Source: Serratia fonticola
Lineage (GTDB): Bacteria > Pseudomonadota > Gammaproteobacteria > Enterobacterales > Enterobacteriaceae
Length of the DNA stretch: 64,000 nucleotides
Assembly (NCBI RefSeq): GCF_001006005.1
Contig: NZ_CP011254.1
Location: 5,766,001 to 5,830,000, forward strand
Direction of reading: 5' to 3'
A program made the translations under genes and the position numbers. This document shows positions 21,553 to 30,184 of this stretch, in pieces. The notes below the pieces were generated by a model. The model was not told the origin of the DNA, ran no database searches, and saw nothing but the letters and a program-made list of their open reading frames with translations. Positions within the stretch are counted from its first letter, which is position 1. Every line of letters begins with the position of its first letter.

Positions 21553-22443
21553 CTAGCTTTTCTTGCCGTGTAACGGCTCCACTACCTGGATCCCCCGCTC
21601 CAACCGCTGCTTGTTCCCTTGATAATCCTGCAGCAAGATAGCAATAAACAGCGTATCCAGCAGGTTAAGTTGGATAATCCTCGCGACCGCATTCTGCCCC
21701 AGCAACGGCCCACTCATTGCCGGGCTGAAAATCGACAAATCCGCACACTGCGACAGCGGCGAGGCATTATCGTTGGTGATGCAAATCACCCTGGCCTGGC
21801 GCGCATTGGCTATCTCTACCGCTTTCAACAGTTCCCGTGTCTCCCCTGATTGAGAAATCACGATCACCACATCCTGTTCATCCAACTGGCTGGCCACCAT
21901 CAACATCAAGTGGAAGTCGCTATAGCTATGGCTGATGATGCCGATGCGCAGCAGCTTGTGTTCAAAATCCAGACATACCGACGCCGAGCCGCCAACGCCC
22001 AAAATAACTACCCGCCGAGCACGATAAATCAGGCTGGCGGCCTGCCCAATCACCTGAGTGTCCGCGACCGACTGCGCTTCCTTAAGCACCTGGATGCTGT
22101 TGCTGAACACCTTATCCAGCACGGTATTCAAATTGTCATCGGCGGTGATCTCTTCCTCTTTCTCGTAGGGCAGGAAGTTGAAATAGCTCACCAACGCGCT
22201 ACGCAGTTCGCGAAAACCGGAGTAACCAATTTTCTTGGCAACCTTGACGATCAAAGGTTCCGATACGTCGAGACACCCCGCCACTTCACGCAACCCGGTG
22301 TCTTTCGTGATGTTTCCTTTGGTGATCAACCACTCAACGATACTGCGCTCAGTCGGATTCAGCGAAGAGAGCGACATCTTGATTTTGGCACCGATGGCCA
22401 GTGCATTTTCGGTATCTGGTAACGCTTCACGCTGATTTGCCAT
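21553..22443 (-). CDS. RpiR/MurR-family transcriptional regulator
   Basis: The 296-residue protein has an N-terminal RpiR helix-turn-helix (about residues 15-90, containing GLREVAGCLDVSEPLIVKVAKKIGYSG) and a C-terminal SIS sugar-phosphate-binding domain (about 135-265). The SIS domain shows GVGGSASVCLDF and the ISQSGETRELL loop. RpiR-type proteins sense phosphosugars. It is divergent from the EIIBC-rpiB-epimerase operon, and two inverted-repeat operators lie in the gap, so it most likely represses that operon and perhaps itself. The inducer is unknown, and a hexose or ketose 6-phosphate is the likely class. Confidence 0.85.
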   Translation of the reverse strand: MANQREALPDTENALAIGAKIKMSLSSLNPTERSIVEWLITKGNITKDTGLREVAGCLDVSEPLIVKVAKKIGYSGFRELRSALVSYFNFLPYEKEEEITADDNLNTVLDKVFSNSIQVLKEAQSVADTQVIGQAASLIYRARRVVILGVGGSASVCLDFEHKLLRIGIISHSYSDFHLMLMVASQLDEQDVVIVISQSGETRELLKAVEIANARQARVICITNDNASPLSQCADLSIFSPAMSGPLLGQNAVARIIQLNLLDTLFIAILLQDYQGNKQRLERGIQVVEPLHGKKS

Positions 22444-22664
22444 TTATCCCCGCCGCAGCATTTGTCGATATTTGCCAGTAGTTTACCACAGTCCCTCAAG
22501 GAACATGAATCCCCACCCACGCTTTCACAGCAATAAATTCACAACCAACCTTCATATCGTAAAATTCTCGTTATCCTACAAAGATATCAGCATTAGCAAC
22601 TTTCGTTTAACCCCGTTACCACTACCCGCCCCCACAACCCACCAATACTGACAAACGCCATTTA

Positions 22665-22690
22665 TTCACAATAATATTCATTTTTGTGAA
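22665..22690. promoter_or_regulatory. Operator 1 of the RpiR-type regulator (predicted)
   Basis: TTCACA and TGTGAA form an inverted repeat separated by 14 bases. An identical arrangement recurs exactly 60 bases downstream. The half-sites point the opposite way from a CRP site (TGTGA-N6-TCACA), so CRP is not the obvious ligand. Confidence 0.6.
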
Positions 22691-22724
22691 GTCGATCTCT
22701 TTAGGCTATTGCAATAGCGATAAC

Positions 22725-22750
22725 TTCACACCAATAATGGATTGTGTGAA
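22725..22750. promoter_or_regulatory. Operator 2 of the RpiR-type regulator (predicted)
   Basis: This is the second TTCACA-N14-TGTGAA inverted repeat, extended to AACTTCACA and TGTGAAGTT at 22722-22753. It is centred about 100 bases before the EIIBC start. The spacing to operator 1 is 60 bases centre to centre, compatible with binding on one DNA face and looping or cooperative contacts. Confidence 0.62.
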
Positions 22751-22837
22751 GTTAATAATATTCCGGTTCAGGATGAAGTTAGTTTGCTCCGGGCAAAAAA
22801 CCACTAAGCGATACCAGATCTGATTTGAGGGAACACT

Positions 22838-24442
22838 ATGAAATCGTCATTCTTCGGTATTCTTCAGCGTATAGGGCACTCTTTTATGCTGCCCATCGCC
22901 CTGCTCCCCGTCGCCGGGTTGCTGCTGGGCATTGGCGCATCATTCACCAACGCCACCACCATCGAATCTTATGGCCTGCAATCCCTGTTGGGTGACGGTA
23001 CGGTACTTCACGCATTACTAACCGTAATGAAAAGTGCCGGTAGCGTCGTCTTTTCCAACCTGCCGATGCTGTTTGCCATCGGCGTAGCAATGGGAATGGC
23101 CACCAAGGAGAAACAGGTCGCCGCCATCTCCGGTGCCGTCGGTTTCTTTGCCATGCACGCCACCATCAACGCCATGCTACAACTGAACGGATTATTGGCC
23201 CCTGGAGCCTTGCCCAACGGATCGCTGGGCATGAGCGTGGGGATTAATTCACTACAAATGGGCGTATTCGGCGGGGTGCTGGTTGGCCTGGGCGTTGCCG
23301 CGCTGCACAACCGTTTCTACCGGATCGAGTTACCAGCAACGTTTTCATTCTTCGGCGGCACCCGATTTGTCCCTATCGTTACCGCGTTGACCTATGTGGG
23401 CGTGGGTATCCTGATGTTTTATATCTGGCCAACCATTCAGGACGGGATCATGCACCTCGGCGGGTTGGTCAACCGCGCAGGCTATGCCGGCACCTTTATC
23501 TACGGCTTTATCGAACGAGCGCTGATCCCGTTCGGCCTCCACCACGTGTTCTACATGCCATTCTGGCAAACCGGATTGGGCGGCACCGAAATTATTGACG
23601 GGATCTCAGTCTCTGGCGCGCAGAACATCTTCTTTGCCGAACTGGCCAGCCCGAACACCAAGGAGTTTTCGGTAGAAGCCACCCGTTTTATGGCCGGTAA
23701 ATTCCCATTCTATCTGTTTGGCATCCCCGGGGCCGCCTTGGCTATCTACCACTGTGCCAAGCCCGAACACCGCAAACTGGTGCTAGGCCTGCTGCTGTCC
23801 GCCACGCTGACCGCCGTATTGACCGGGATCACCGAACCTATCGAGTTCTCATTCCTGTTCGCTGCCCCATTGCTGTATGTACTGCACTGCGTGCTGGCAG
23901 GTCTGTCGTTCATGCTGTGCCACATCTTCAACGTCGGCGTGGGGCAAACCTTCTCCGGCAGCCTGATCGACTTCGTGCTGTTCGGGGTGCTGCAAGGCAA
24001 CGCCAAAAGTCATTGGGTCAATGCCATCCTGATCGGCATCCCCCTGTTCCCGATTTACTACTTCAGTTTCCGCTTCCTGATCCTGCGCTTCAATTTCAAA
24101 ACGCCAGGACGTGAGGACGAAGGTCAGGAAACCAAACTCTATACCCGTAAAGACGTGGAGGCCGCCAAAGGCAGTGCTCCGCAAGCGCACGACCAGAAAA
24201 CCGATCAGGTGTCCGAGCTGATTGTGGCGGGCCTCGGTGGCAAAGCCAACATCACTAATATCGACTGCTGTGCCACGCGGCTACGCATCACCGTCGCCGA
24301 TGAAAATCTGGTTGACGATAACCTGCTGAAAAGCTCAGGAGCGCGAGGCGTGATCCGCAGAGGCCAAGGGATACAGGTGATTTATGGCCCACACGTCACG
24401 CTGATTAAGTCGAATCTGGAAGACTGCCTGCAAGGCGTTTAA
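22838..24442 (+). CDS. PTS EIIBC component, glucose/maltose (MalX/PtsG) family
   Basis: This 534-residue permease imports and phosphorylates a sugar. The EIIC membrane domain (about 1-400) contains the substrate-site motif GITEPIEFSFLF near residues 327-338. A linker leads to a C-terminal EIIB domain (about 450-534), where the phosphorylated cysteine is C478 in IDCCATRLR, by alignment with PtsG. No EIIA domain is fused, so phosphate must come from a separate EIIA such as Crr. It starts an apparent operon with rpiB- and alsE-like genes. That context argues for an aldose such as D-allose rather than glucose or maltose; this is inference. Confidence 0.88.
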   Translation: MKSSFFGILQRIGHSFMLPIALLPVAGLLLGIGASFTNATTIESYGLQSLLGDGTVLHALLTVMKSAGSVVFSNLPMLFAIGVAMGMATKEKQVAAISGAVGFFAMHATINAMLQLNGLLAPGALPNGSLGMSVGINSLQMGVFGGVLVGLGVAALHNRFYRIELPATFSFFGGTRFVPIVTALTYVGVGILMFYIWPTIQDGIMHLGGLVNRAGYAGTFIYGFIERALIPFGLHHVFYMPFWQTGLGGTEIIDGISVSGAQNIFFAELASPNTKEFSVEATRFMAGKFPFYLFGIPGAALAIYHCAKPEHRKLVLGLLLSATLTAVLTGITEPIEFSFLFAAPLLYVLHCVLAGLSFMLCHIFNVGVGQTFSGSLIDFVLFGVLQGNAKSHWVNAILIGIPLFPIYYFSFRFLILRFNFKTPGREDEGQETKLYTRKDVEAAKGSAPQAHDQKTDQVSELIVAGLGGKANITNIDCCATRLRITVADENLVDDNLLKSSGARGVIRRGQGIQVIYGPHVTLIKSNLEDCLQGV

Positions 24443-24480
24443 CTACTCAAATTACCCATTATCAATGCATTACTGTGAAT

Positions 24481-24507
24481 TTATCGCTGCCAGCGCGGCA
24501 GCGATAA
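24481..24507 (+). other. Intercistronic stem-loop
   Basis: TTATCGCTGCC and GGCAGCGATAA form a perfect 11-bp stem with a 5-base loop between the EIIBC and rpiB-like genes. No T run follows. It probably protects or sets relative levels of the upstream message. Confidence 0.6.
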
Positions 24508-24520
24508 CAGAGGATAAAAG

Positions 24521-24964
24521 ATGAAAATTGCCATTGGCTGTGACCACGTAGGGATCATTTTAAAACCGACCATTATCGAGCACCTCAAGGCAAAAGGGAT
24601 TAACGTGATCGATAAAGGTGCCCATGGGGAACAACGCACCGACTACCCGCTGTATGCCAAAGCCGTTGCCGATGCGGTGGTTTCGCAAGAGGCCGATCTT
24701 GGCATCCTAATCTGTGGTTCGGGTATCGGCATCTCGATTGCCGCCAACAAGGTCAACGGCATCCGCGCCGTGGTATGCAGCGAGCCTTACTCAGCCAAAC
24801 TGTCCCGCCAGCACAATAACACCAATATTCTGGCCTTCGGCTCACGGGTCATCGGCGCCGAATTGGCGAAAATGATCGTCGACGAGTGGCTTAACGCCCG
24901 GTTCGAAGGAGATCGCCACCAGAAGCGTGTGGAAATGATTGCTGCACTGGAGACCCAACCATGA
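24521..24964 (+). CDS. rpiB: RpiB/LacAB-family sugar-phosphate isomerase
   Basis: The 147-residue protein is a typical RpiB: GCDHVG near residues 6-11, catalytic C65 in LICGSGIGISIAANK, and RQHNNTN followed by FGSRVIG near 95-108. RpiB enzymes interconvert ribose 5-phosphate and ribulose 5-phosphate, and many also convert allose 6-phosphate to allulose 6-phosphate. Placed between a hexose PTS gene and an AlsE-like epimerase, the second reaction fits better here. It overlaps the next gene by four bases (ATGA). Confidence 0.85.
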   Translation: MKIAIGCDHVGIILKPTIIEHLKAKGINVIDKGAHGEQRTDYPLYAKAVADAVVSQEADLGILICGSGIGISIAANKVNGIRAVVCSEPYSAKLSRQHNNTNILAFGSRVIGAELAKMIVDEWLNARFEGDRHQKRVEMIAALETQP

Positions 24965-25653
24965 ACAACGCATTCTGCCCTTCATTGATGTGCGTAGATT
25001 TCTCCCGCTTGGCCGAAGAGCTTGCCGAACTGGAAGCCGCTGGAGCAGCCATGTTCCATATCGATATCATGGACGGTCATTTTGTCCCCAATCTGGCGCT
25101 AGGGCCGGAAGATATCAAAGCTGTCGCCAAGCTGGCGAAGATCCCTTATGACGCCCATCTGATGATGAGCAACCCGGACGCGTATATCGACAAGTTTGCC
25201 GATCTGGGCTGCAATATTATCTATGTACACGCCGAAGCCCCAACGCATCTGCACCGTACCCTGAGCAATATCCGCCAGCGCGGCGTCAAAGCTGGCGTGG
25301 CGATCAATCCTGGTACACCCTTGAGCTGCCTGAGCGAAGTGCTTGATGTGGTTGATGTGGTTCTGGTGATGTCGGTCAATCCTGGCTTTGCTGGCCAGCC
25401 ATTTATCCACCATGCCATCGATAAAACCCGGCGGTTGCGCCAGATGCTGAGAGAGCATCACAGCGCAGCAAAGATCGCCATTGATGGCGCTATCTCGCCT
25501 GACATCGTCAAAGCATTGGCCGCAGATGTGGATATGTTCATCCTGGGCACCGCCGGGTTGTTCCGCAAAGAGATGAACTATCAGCAAGCAATGCAGATAT
25601 TGCAGGAGCAGGCTCGGTTGGGGGAACAAAACACCGAGCAATACACCGCCTGA
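24961..25653 (+). CDS. Ribulose-phosphate / allulose-6-phosphate 3-epimerase (Rpe/AlsE family)
   Basis: The 230-residue TIM-barrel enzyme has the Rpe metal/catalytic set: H33 and D35 in FHIDIMDGHFVPN, H66 in DAHLMMS and D175 in AIDGAISP. The SLMCVDF start and the LGTAGLF ending are more like AlsE (allulose 6-phosphate to fructose 6-phosphate) than housekeeping Rpe. Together with the PTS and RpiB it would complete allose to fructose 6-phosphate. A ribulose-5-phosphate epimerase role cannot be excluded. The gene ends just before a repeat cluster. Confidence 0.82.
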   Translation: MNNAFCPSLMCVDFSRLAEELAELEAAGAAMFHIDIMDGHFVPNLALGPEDIKAVAKLAKIPYDAHLMMSNPDAYIDKFADLGCNIIYVHAEAPTHLHRTLSNIRQRGVKAGVAINPGTPLSCLSEVLDVVDVVLVMSVNPGFAGQPFIHHAIDKTRRLRQMLREHHSAAKIAIDGAISPDIVKALAADVDMFILGTAGLFRKEMNYQQAMQILQEQARLGEQNTEQYTA

Positions 25654-25655
25654 TG

Positions 25656-25690
25656 CCCTCACCCTAACCCTCTCCCACAGGGCGAGGGGA
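25656..25690. repeat. Dispersed hairpin repeat, partial copy
   Basis: The unit CCCTCACCCTAACCCTCTCC followed by a CACAGGGCGAGGGG palindrome arm abuts the stop of the epimerase gene. Longer copies lie at 26095-26180 (opposite orientation) and 57933-58020. Confidence 0.75.
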
Positions 25691-26001
25691 CCGATCGAGT
25701 GGATCTGAAAATTCGGTGACACACTTTGGATAAGATGACGATCGGCCGGAGAAATAGGCCGATCGTCATGGCTAAAGGATATGAAAAGTGTTCACCATCT
25801 CCTTGAACACCTGTCTACCCTGTCCCCGGTCTATACACAGAGCGAGGGGACCGATCGAGTGGATCTGAAAATTCGGTGACACGCCTTGGATAAGGTGACG
25901 ATCGGCCTGAGAAATAGGCCGATCGTCATGGCTAAAGGATATGAAAAAGTGTTCACCATGTCCTTGAACACCTGTCTACCCTGTCCCCGGTCTGTACAGG
26001 G
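25682..26001. repeat. Two tandem copies of a 160-bp structured repeat
   Basis: Copy 1 (25682-25841) and copy 2 (25842-26001) are nearly identical, apart from a few substitutions and one inserted A. Each holds a perfect 11-bp stem, GACGATCGGCC with GGCCGATCGTC, at 25737-25767 and 25897-25927. Each also holds a second hairpin around GTGTTCA and TGAACAC. Short frames starting MAKGYEK differ between copies because of the inserted base, so coding is unlikely. The array sits between the two convergent PTS operons. Confidence 0.85.
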
Positions 26002-26014
26002 AAAGTGTTGAAGC

Positions 26015-26180
26015 AAGTTTGCTGAGATGACCTATTTACTTCCAGCAGAGCACCCGCTATCAGCTCCCTTTTCCCTATCGGGTAGTTGGGGGCTAGTTTG
26101 CTGAGATGACCTATTTACTTCCAACAGAGCTCGGGCTATCAGCTCCCTCTCCCTGTGGGAGAGGGTTGGGGTGAGGGGTC
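26015..26180. repeat. Tandem copies (about 80 bp) of the dispersed hairpin repeat
   Basis: A diverged copy at about 26015-26090 and a full copy at 26095-26180 share AGTTTGCTGAGATGACCTAT and TTACTTCCA followed by CAGAGC. The full copy ends in the CTCCCTCTCCCTGTGGGAGA hairpin and GGTTGGGGTGAGGGG. The same unit appears inverted at 57933-58020. The full copy lies inside the 3' end of the transketolase gene. Confidence 0.8.
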
Positions 26181-27130
26181 AACAACTCATCCGCCGCCGC
26201 CACAATATGCGCCGCCGTCAGGCCATACTCCTGCTGCAAGAACTCCTGCGTGCCCACTTGCCCATAGCGGCCTTTCACCCCCACCCGCCGCATCGGTACC
26301 GGGCACTCTTCCACCAGCACCTCCGCTACCGCCGAACCAAGCCCGTTATGAATGCTGTGGTTCTCGCAGGTGACGATCCTGCCGGTTTTCGCCGCAAAGG
26401 TTTTGATGATTTCACGATCGATAGGCTTGAGCGTAAACATGTCTATCACCGCCGCGCTGATGCCACGCTTTTGCAGTTCCTGCGCCGCATGCAACGCTTC
26501 GGCGACCATAATGCCGTTGGCGATCAACGTAATATCGCTGCCGTCACGCAATAGATTAGCCTTGCCGATGGTGAAACGATAACCTGCGGGATAAATGCGT
26601 GTCGCCTGCTTACGAATGGTTCGTACCCAGTAGAAGCCTTGCAACTTCACCAGTTGCTGCAAAATATCCTGGAACATGGTGGCATCGGTCACCTCCAATA
26701 CCACCGAATGCGCCAGGCCGCGCACGATCCCCATGTCTTCAAACGACATATGCGTGCCGCCGTTATGGCAGGCGCTAACCCCGGCATCGGAAGCGATCAC
26801 CTTGACGTTGTTGCGCTGATAGTCCAACGACATAAACAGCTGATCGAAACAGCGGCGGCTGGCAAAAGCGGTGAAGGTGTGGACAAATGGCACTCGTCCG
26901 GTCAGTGATAAACCGGCGGCCACGCCAATCACATTGGCCTCCATGATACCGCAGTTGATGACCCGCTCAGGGTGATCCTTATGTACGCCATCCATAGCCA
27001 TCGAACTCATCAGATCTGCTTCCAGTGCAATCACCGGCGTATCGGCTTCGGCCTGTTGGCGGATCACGCTGGCGTACACCTTGCGCATTTCTACGGCGTC
27101 TTTTTCCAACGGCATTTCCTGGTTAAACAT
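26111..27130 (-). CDS. Transketolase-like protein, C-terminal subunit
   Basis: The 339-residue protein holds the pyrimidine-binding and C-terminal domains of a split transketolase; the partner gene upstream supplies the TPP diphosphate domain. I chose the ATG at 27130 (MFNQEMPLEK), which overlaps the partner's stop by eight bases. Visible are the transketolase segments EADLMSSMAMD, NCGIMEANVIGVAAGLS and TFTAFASRR. The last 24 or so residues ([14 protein letters not shown] and beyond) are encoded by an intergenic repeat and are not part of the family domain. With the PTS genes it probably processes an imported sugar phosphate; the substrate is unknown. Confidence 0.87.
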   Translation of the reverse strand: MFNQEMPLEKDAVEMRKVYASVIRQQAEADTPVIALEADLMSSMAMDGVHKDHPERVINCGIMEANVIGVAAGLSLTGRVPFVHTFTAFASRRCFDQLFMSLDYQRNNVKVIASDAGVSACHNGGTHMSFEDMGIVRGLAHSVVLEVTDATMFQDILQQLVKLQGFYWVRTIRKQATRIYPAGYRFTIGKANLLRDGSDITLIANGIMVAEALHAAQELQKRGISAAVIDMFTLKPIDREIIKTFAAKTGRIVTCENHSIHNGLGSAVAEVLVEECPVPMRRVGVKGRYGQVGTQEFLQQEYGLTAAHIVAAADELLTPHPNPLPQGEGADSPSSVGSK

Positions 27131-27959
27131 GGGCGGCCTCCAATTCGGCAATGGCCTTTTCGATTTCGCTACGAACATCTGGCGTTAAACGCAGATGATG
27201 TGAGTTTTTCAGGTTCTCCAGATACGCCACGCCCTGCCCCTTGAGGCTATCGAGGATCACCACCAATGGCCGTTGCTCTCCACTGCGCTCCGGCAATACG
27301 GCATCACGGATCGCCGCAATGTCATCCCCACGAACGGTCTGTACCTCAAAACCAAAGGCGCGGAATTTACCGGCCAGATCGAAGGGTTTGATCACCTCAT
27401 CCAGCGTGCCGTCCAGCTGCTGTTTGTTGTAATCAATAAACAGCGTCAGATTATGCAGATTGTGGTGGGCGATAAACTGGAACGCTTCCCAACATTGGCC
27501 TTCGTTCAGTTCACCATCCCCCAGGATGCAGAATACCCGGTTGCTGCGCTTTGCCAGTTGGTGTGAAAGCGCCATACCGGCAGCGATAGAGACCCCTTGC
27601 CCAAGCGATCCGGTGGTGGCATCCACCCCACGGGTTAGCAAGCGATCTGGGTGGCTCGGCAACCGGGTGCCATTCTGGTTGAGCGTTTGCAACTGCTCCA
27701 ACGGGAAATAGCCCTTAAGCGCCAGCACGCTATACAGCGCCGGACCAGCATGGCCTTTCGACAGCACGAAATAATCGCGCTCTGGCCAATCCGGGTCACC
27801 CGGATCGATACGCATCACTTCGCCGTATAACACCGCCAGCGTTTCAACCACCGACATACAGCCGCCGTAATGGCCAAACCCCAGCCCAGTGAGTGCCTTC
27901 AGCGTTTCCAGACGGATCGCCCCGGCCAATTTCGTCAAATCAGTCACGGTGTTGCTCAT
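27123..27959 (-). CDS. Transketolase-like protein, N-terminal (TPP-binding) subunit
   Basis: The 278-residue protein is the thiamine-diphosphate domain of a two-gene transketolase. It shows FGHYGGCMSVVETLAVLYG, LSKGHAGPALYSVLA, GSLGQGVSIAAGMA and the TPP/magnesium motif GDGELNEGQCWEA (about residues 148-160). It overlaps the EIIC gene by four bases (27956-27959) and the C-terminal subunit by eight, so translation is coupled. Similar five-gene cassettes, UlaABC-like PTS plus split transketolase, are known in Salmonella (around STM2340-2344) near pta. Their substrate is undefined as far as I know. Confidence 0.88.
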   Translation of the reverse strand: MSNTVTDLTKLAGAIRLETLKALTGLGFGHYGGCMSVVETLAVLYGEVMRIDPGDPDWPERDYFVLSKGHAGPALYSVLALKGYFPLEQLQTLNQNGTRLPSHPDRLLTRGVDATTGSLGQGVSIAAGMALSHQLAKRSNRVFCILGDGELNEGQCWEAFQFIAHHNLHNLTLFIDYNKQQLDGTLDEVIKPFDLAGKFRAFGFEVQTVRGDDIAAIRDAVLPERSGEQRPLVVILDSLKGQGVAYLENLKNSHHLRLTPDVRSEIEKAIAELEAAHV

Positions 27960-29344
27960 GAACTTTCCTCCTTATTTCTGGCTGGGGCATCTTTGCGTTT
28001 CCCCAAGAAGTTATGCGCGACCAGCAGGCCAAAGATGGCAACAATCGCGACCATGATCATTTCTTTGGTCAGGAAGCGCGCCATATTGCCCAACACGATC
28101 CCCACTACGCCGAAGTCCGTATCGGAGAAGGTAGTGTTGGCAAAACCCAGCGCGCCCAGTACCGGTAACAACAGCACCGGCAGGAAGGTAATCAACAGGC
28201 CGTTGGCAAATGCCCCCAGCATGGCACCGCGCCGCCCGCCGGTCGCATTGCCGAACACCCCGGCAGTGGCCCCGGTGAAGAAGTGCGGCACCACGCCCGG
28301 TAGGATCAGCACCATCTTCATTTGGCCGAGCAAGAACAGACCGGCCAGGCCACCCAGGAAGCTGAACAGGAAACCAATCAACACCGCATTCGGGGCATAG
28401 GGATAGACCACCGGGCAGTCCAGCGCCGGGCGGGCATTAGGGACCAGTTTTTCCGAGAAGCCGGTAAAGGCCGGGACGATCTCGGCCAGGATCAGACGCA
28501 CCCCTTGCAGAATGATGAATACCCCGGCGGCAAAAGTGATCGCCTGAATAATCGAGTACACCAGGTAGTTCTGCCCGCCACTCAATTGGCTTTCGACGTA
28601 ATCCTGGCCCGCGCAGATAGCCAGGATCAGGTAGATCACGATCATGGTCATCGAGATGGAAATCGAGCTGTCACGCAGGAAGCTGAGGTTTTTAGGTAAG
28701 TTCATCTCCTCGGTGGAACGCGAGTTTTTCCCCACCTTGGAACCGAGCCAGCCGGAAAGGACATAGCCCAAGGTGCCGAAATGGCCAAAGGCAATGTCGT
28801 CGTTGCCAGTAATGCGGCGCATATAGCGCTGGGCAATCGCCGGGAAGAACGCCATCACCAATCCCAGAGTCAGCGCTCCGGTGAACACCAGCTGTACGCC
28901 CTCAAAACCGGCCACGGTAAGGATGATGCCGATCATACAGGCCATGTAGAAGGTGTGGTGCCCGGTCAGGAAGATGTATTTCAAGCGGGTAAAGCGGGCC
29001 ACGATGATGTTGGCCACCATGCCAAACGCCATAATCAGCGCGGTGGAAGCCCCGTATTTCTCTAGTGAGATAGAAACAATGGCTTCGTTATTGGGAATAA
29101 TTCCCTGAATATTGAACGCATGCTCAAACATGCCGCCCAATGGATTCAGTGAGCCGACTAATACCGTCGCCCCACCGCCCAACACAATAAAGCCCAGAAT
29201 GGTTTTAACCGTACCTTTGACCACGTCAGAAAAAGATTTCTTTTGTGCCAATAGACCAATCAAGGCAATCACCCCGACCAATACCGCCGGGACCTTTAAT
29301 ATATCAACCACAAACCTGAGCGTTTCCTGGATAAACATATCCAC
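27956..29344 (-). CDS. PTS EIIC component, ascorbate (UlaA/SgaT) family
   Basis: The 462-residue membrane protein has ten or more hydrophobic segments and the UlaA/SgaT-type motifs GHHTFYMACMIGI (about 136-148) and GHFGTLGYVLSG near residue 205. EIIC proteins of this family form the sugar channel. Paired EIIB and EIIA genes follow the usual order, with EIIA first in the transcript. UlaA transports L-ascorbate, but no ascorbate catabolic genes (ulaDEFG) are here, so another substrate, perhaps a pentitol or pentose type, is likely. Confidence 0.9.
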   Translation of the reverse strand: MDMFIQETLRFVVDILKVPAVLVGVIALIGLLAQKKSFSDVVKGTVKTILGFIVLGGGATVLVGSLNPLGGMFEHAFNIQGIIPNNEAIVSISLEKYGASTALIMAFGMVANIIVARFTRLKYIFLTGHHTFYMACMIGIILTVAGFEGVQLVFTGALTLGLVMAFFPAIAQRYMRRITGNDDIAFGHFGTLGYVLSGWLGSKVGKNSRSTEEMNLPKNLSFLRDSSISISMTMIVIYLILAICAGQDYVESQLSGGQNYLVYSIIQAITFAAGVFIILQGVRLILAEIVPAFTGFSEKLVPNARPALDCPVVYPYAPNAVLIGFLFSFLGGLAGLFLLGQMKMVLILPGVVPHFFTGATAGVFGNATGGRRGAMLGAFANGLLITFLPVLLLPVLGALGFANTTFSDTDFGVVGIVLGNMARFLTKEMIMVAIVAIFGLLVAHNFLGKRKDAPARNKEESS

Positions 29345-29361
29345 CTCGCCAATGGGTTAGA

Positions 29362-29643
29362 TTAAATAATGGAGTGTGCTGTGAAGTAAGCATGCAGTTT
29401 GGTTTCAAGCTCATTAATATCAATGATATTGCTGATCACCACTAACTGGTCGGCTGGCACACTGGCGCTAGCAGCAATATCTTTCGCCATCACGAAGATA
29501 TCTGCCGCGCCCGGCGTTGCCGAGGAAAGATCGGAATGTTCAACCTCCGCCTCAATATTCATTTTTTTCAGCACTTTCTTGATGTTCATTTCCACCATAA
29601 AACTGCTGCCCAATCCTGAGCCACAAATAGCCATGATTTTCAT
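29362..29643 (-). CDS. PTS EIIB component, ascorbate (UlaB) family
   Basis: This 93-residue soluble EIIB has the phosphocysteine loop at the N-terminus, MKIMAICGSGLGSSFM, with C7 as the phospho-acceptor. It accepts phosphate from EIIA and passes it to the sugar held by EIIC. It lies 17 bases before the EIIC gene and 97 bases after EIIA in the same minus-strand operon. Confidence 0.88.
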   Translation of the reverse strand: MKIMAICGSGLGSSFMVEMNIKKVLKKMNIEAEVEHSDLSSATPGAADIFVMAKDIAASASVPADQLVVISNIIDINELETKLHAYFTAHSII

Positions 29644-29740
29644 TATTCTTACCTGCCAAATTTTATGTGTAGGATAGCGTCACCCGATATCTATCGGATG
29701 CTGAGTATTATCAAAAGCTGCGGGTATAACCGGTTAGAGA

Positions 29741-30184
29741 TTAATAATTGGCGATAACTTCCTCAATTTGCCGTTTGGTTTGCGCCAGGAACAGTTTCTC
29801 CATGGCTTCGCTATCAGAAAATAACTCGCCCAGCTGCGAGATCATTTCAATGTGGCTACTGCTATCTGGAGCGGAAAGCATCACCACGATGAAGACCGGA
29901 TCGTTATCTTCGGACTGAAAATGCACGCCCTGATTGATCTTTAACAGTGAAAGACCAAGCGCTTTGGCGCCCTCCTCCGGCCTGGCATGGGGCATCGCGA
30001 TACCGGGTGCCAACACGTAATAGGGCCCCAGCGCCTGATGTTGCTGAAATATGGCCGTCAGGTAATCGGCGGTGATCACACCACGCTGCAGTAGCGGCTG
30101 AGCACTCAGCGTGACCGCCTCCTGCCAGTCGGTAACCTGATCGCACAGTTGAATGTGGTCGGCGTTCAACCAGTCGTTGAGCAC
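29741..30184 (-). CDS. PTS EIIA component, mannitol/fructose-nitrogen type (UlaC-like)
   Basis: The 147-residue protein is an EIIA of the PtsN/UlaC type. H66 in the motif GIAMPHARPEEGA is the phospho-histidine. It is the first gene of the minus-strand operon EIIA-EIIB-EIIC-tktN-tktC and lies about 170-230 bases after two LacI-type operators. Confidence 0.88.
   Translation of the reverse strand: MLNDWLNADHIQLCDQVTDWQEAVTLSAQPLLQRGVITADYLTAIFQQHQALGPYYVLAPGIAMPHARPEEGAKALGLSLLKINQGVHFQSEDNDPVFIVVMLSAPDSSSHIEMISQLGELFSDSEAMEKLFLAQTKRQIEEVIANY

Noticed and set aside
22665..22753. CRP sites before the EIIBC gene
   Set aside because: The TTCACA and TGTGAA half-sites point outward with 14 bases between them, not as TGTGA-N6-TCACA.
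25768..25980. Short frames starting MAKGYEK in each 160-bp tandem repeat
   Set aside because: A one-base difference between the copies changes the frame after a few codons, so no common peptide is maintained.
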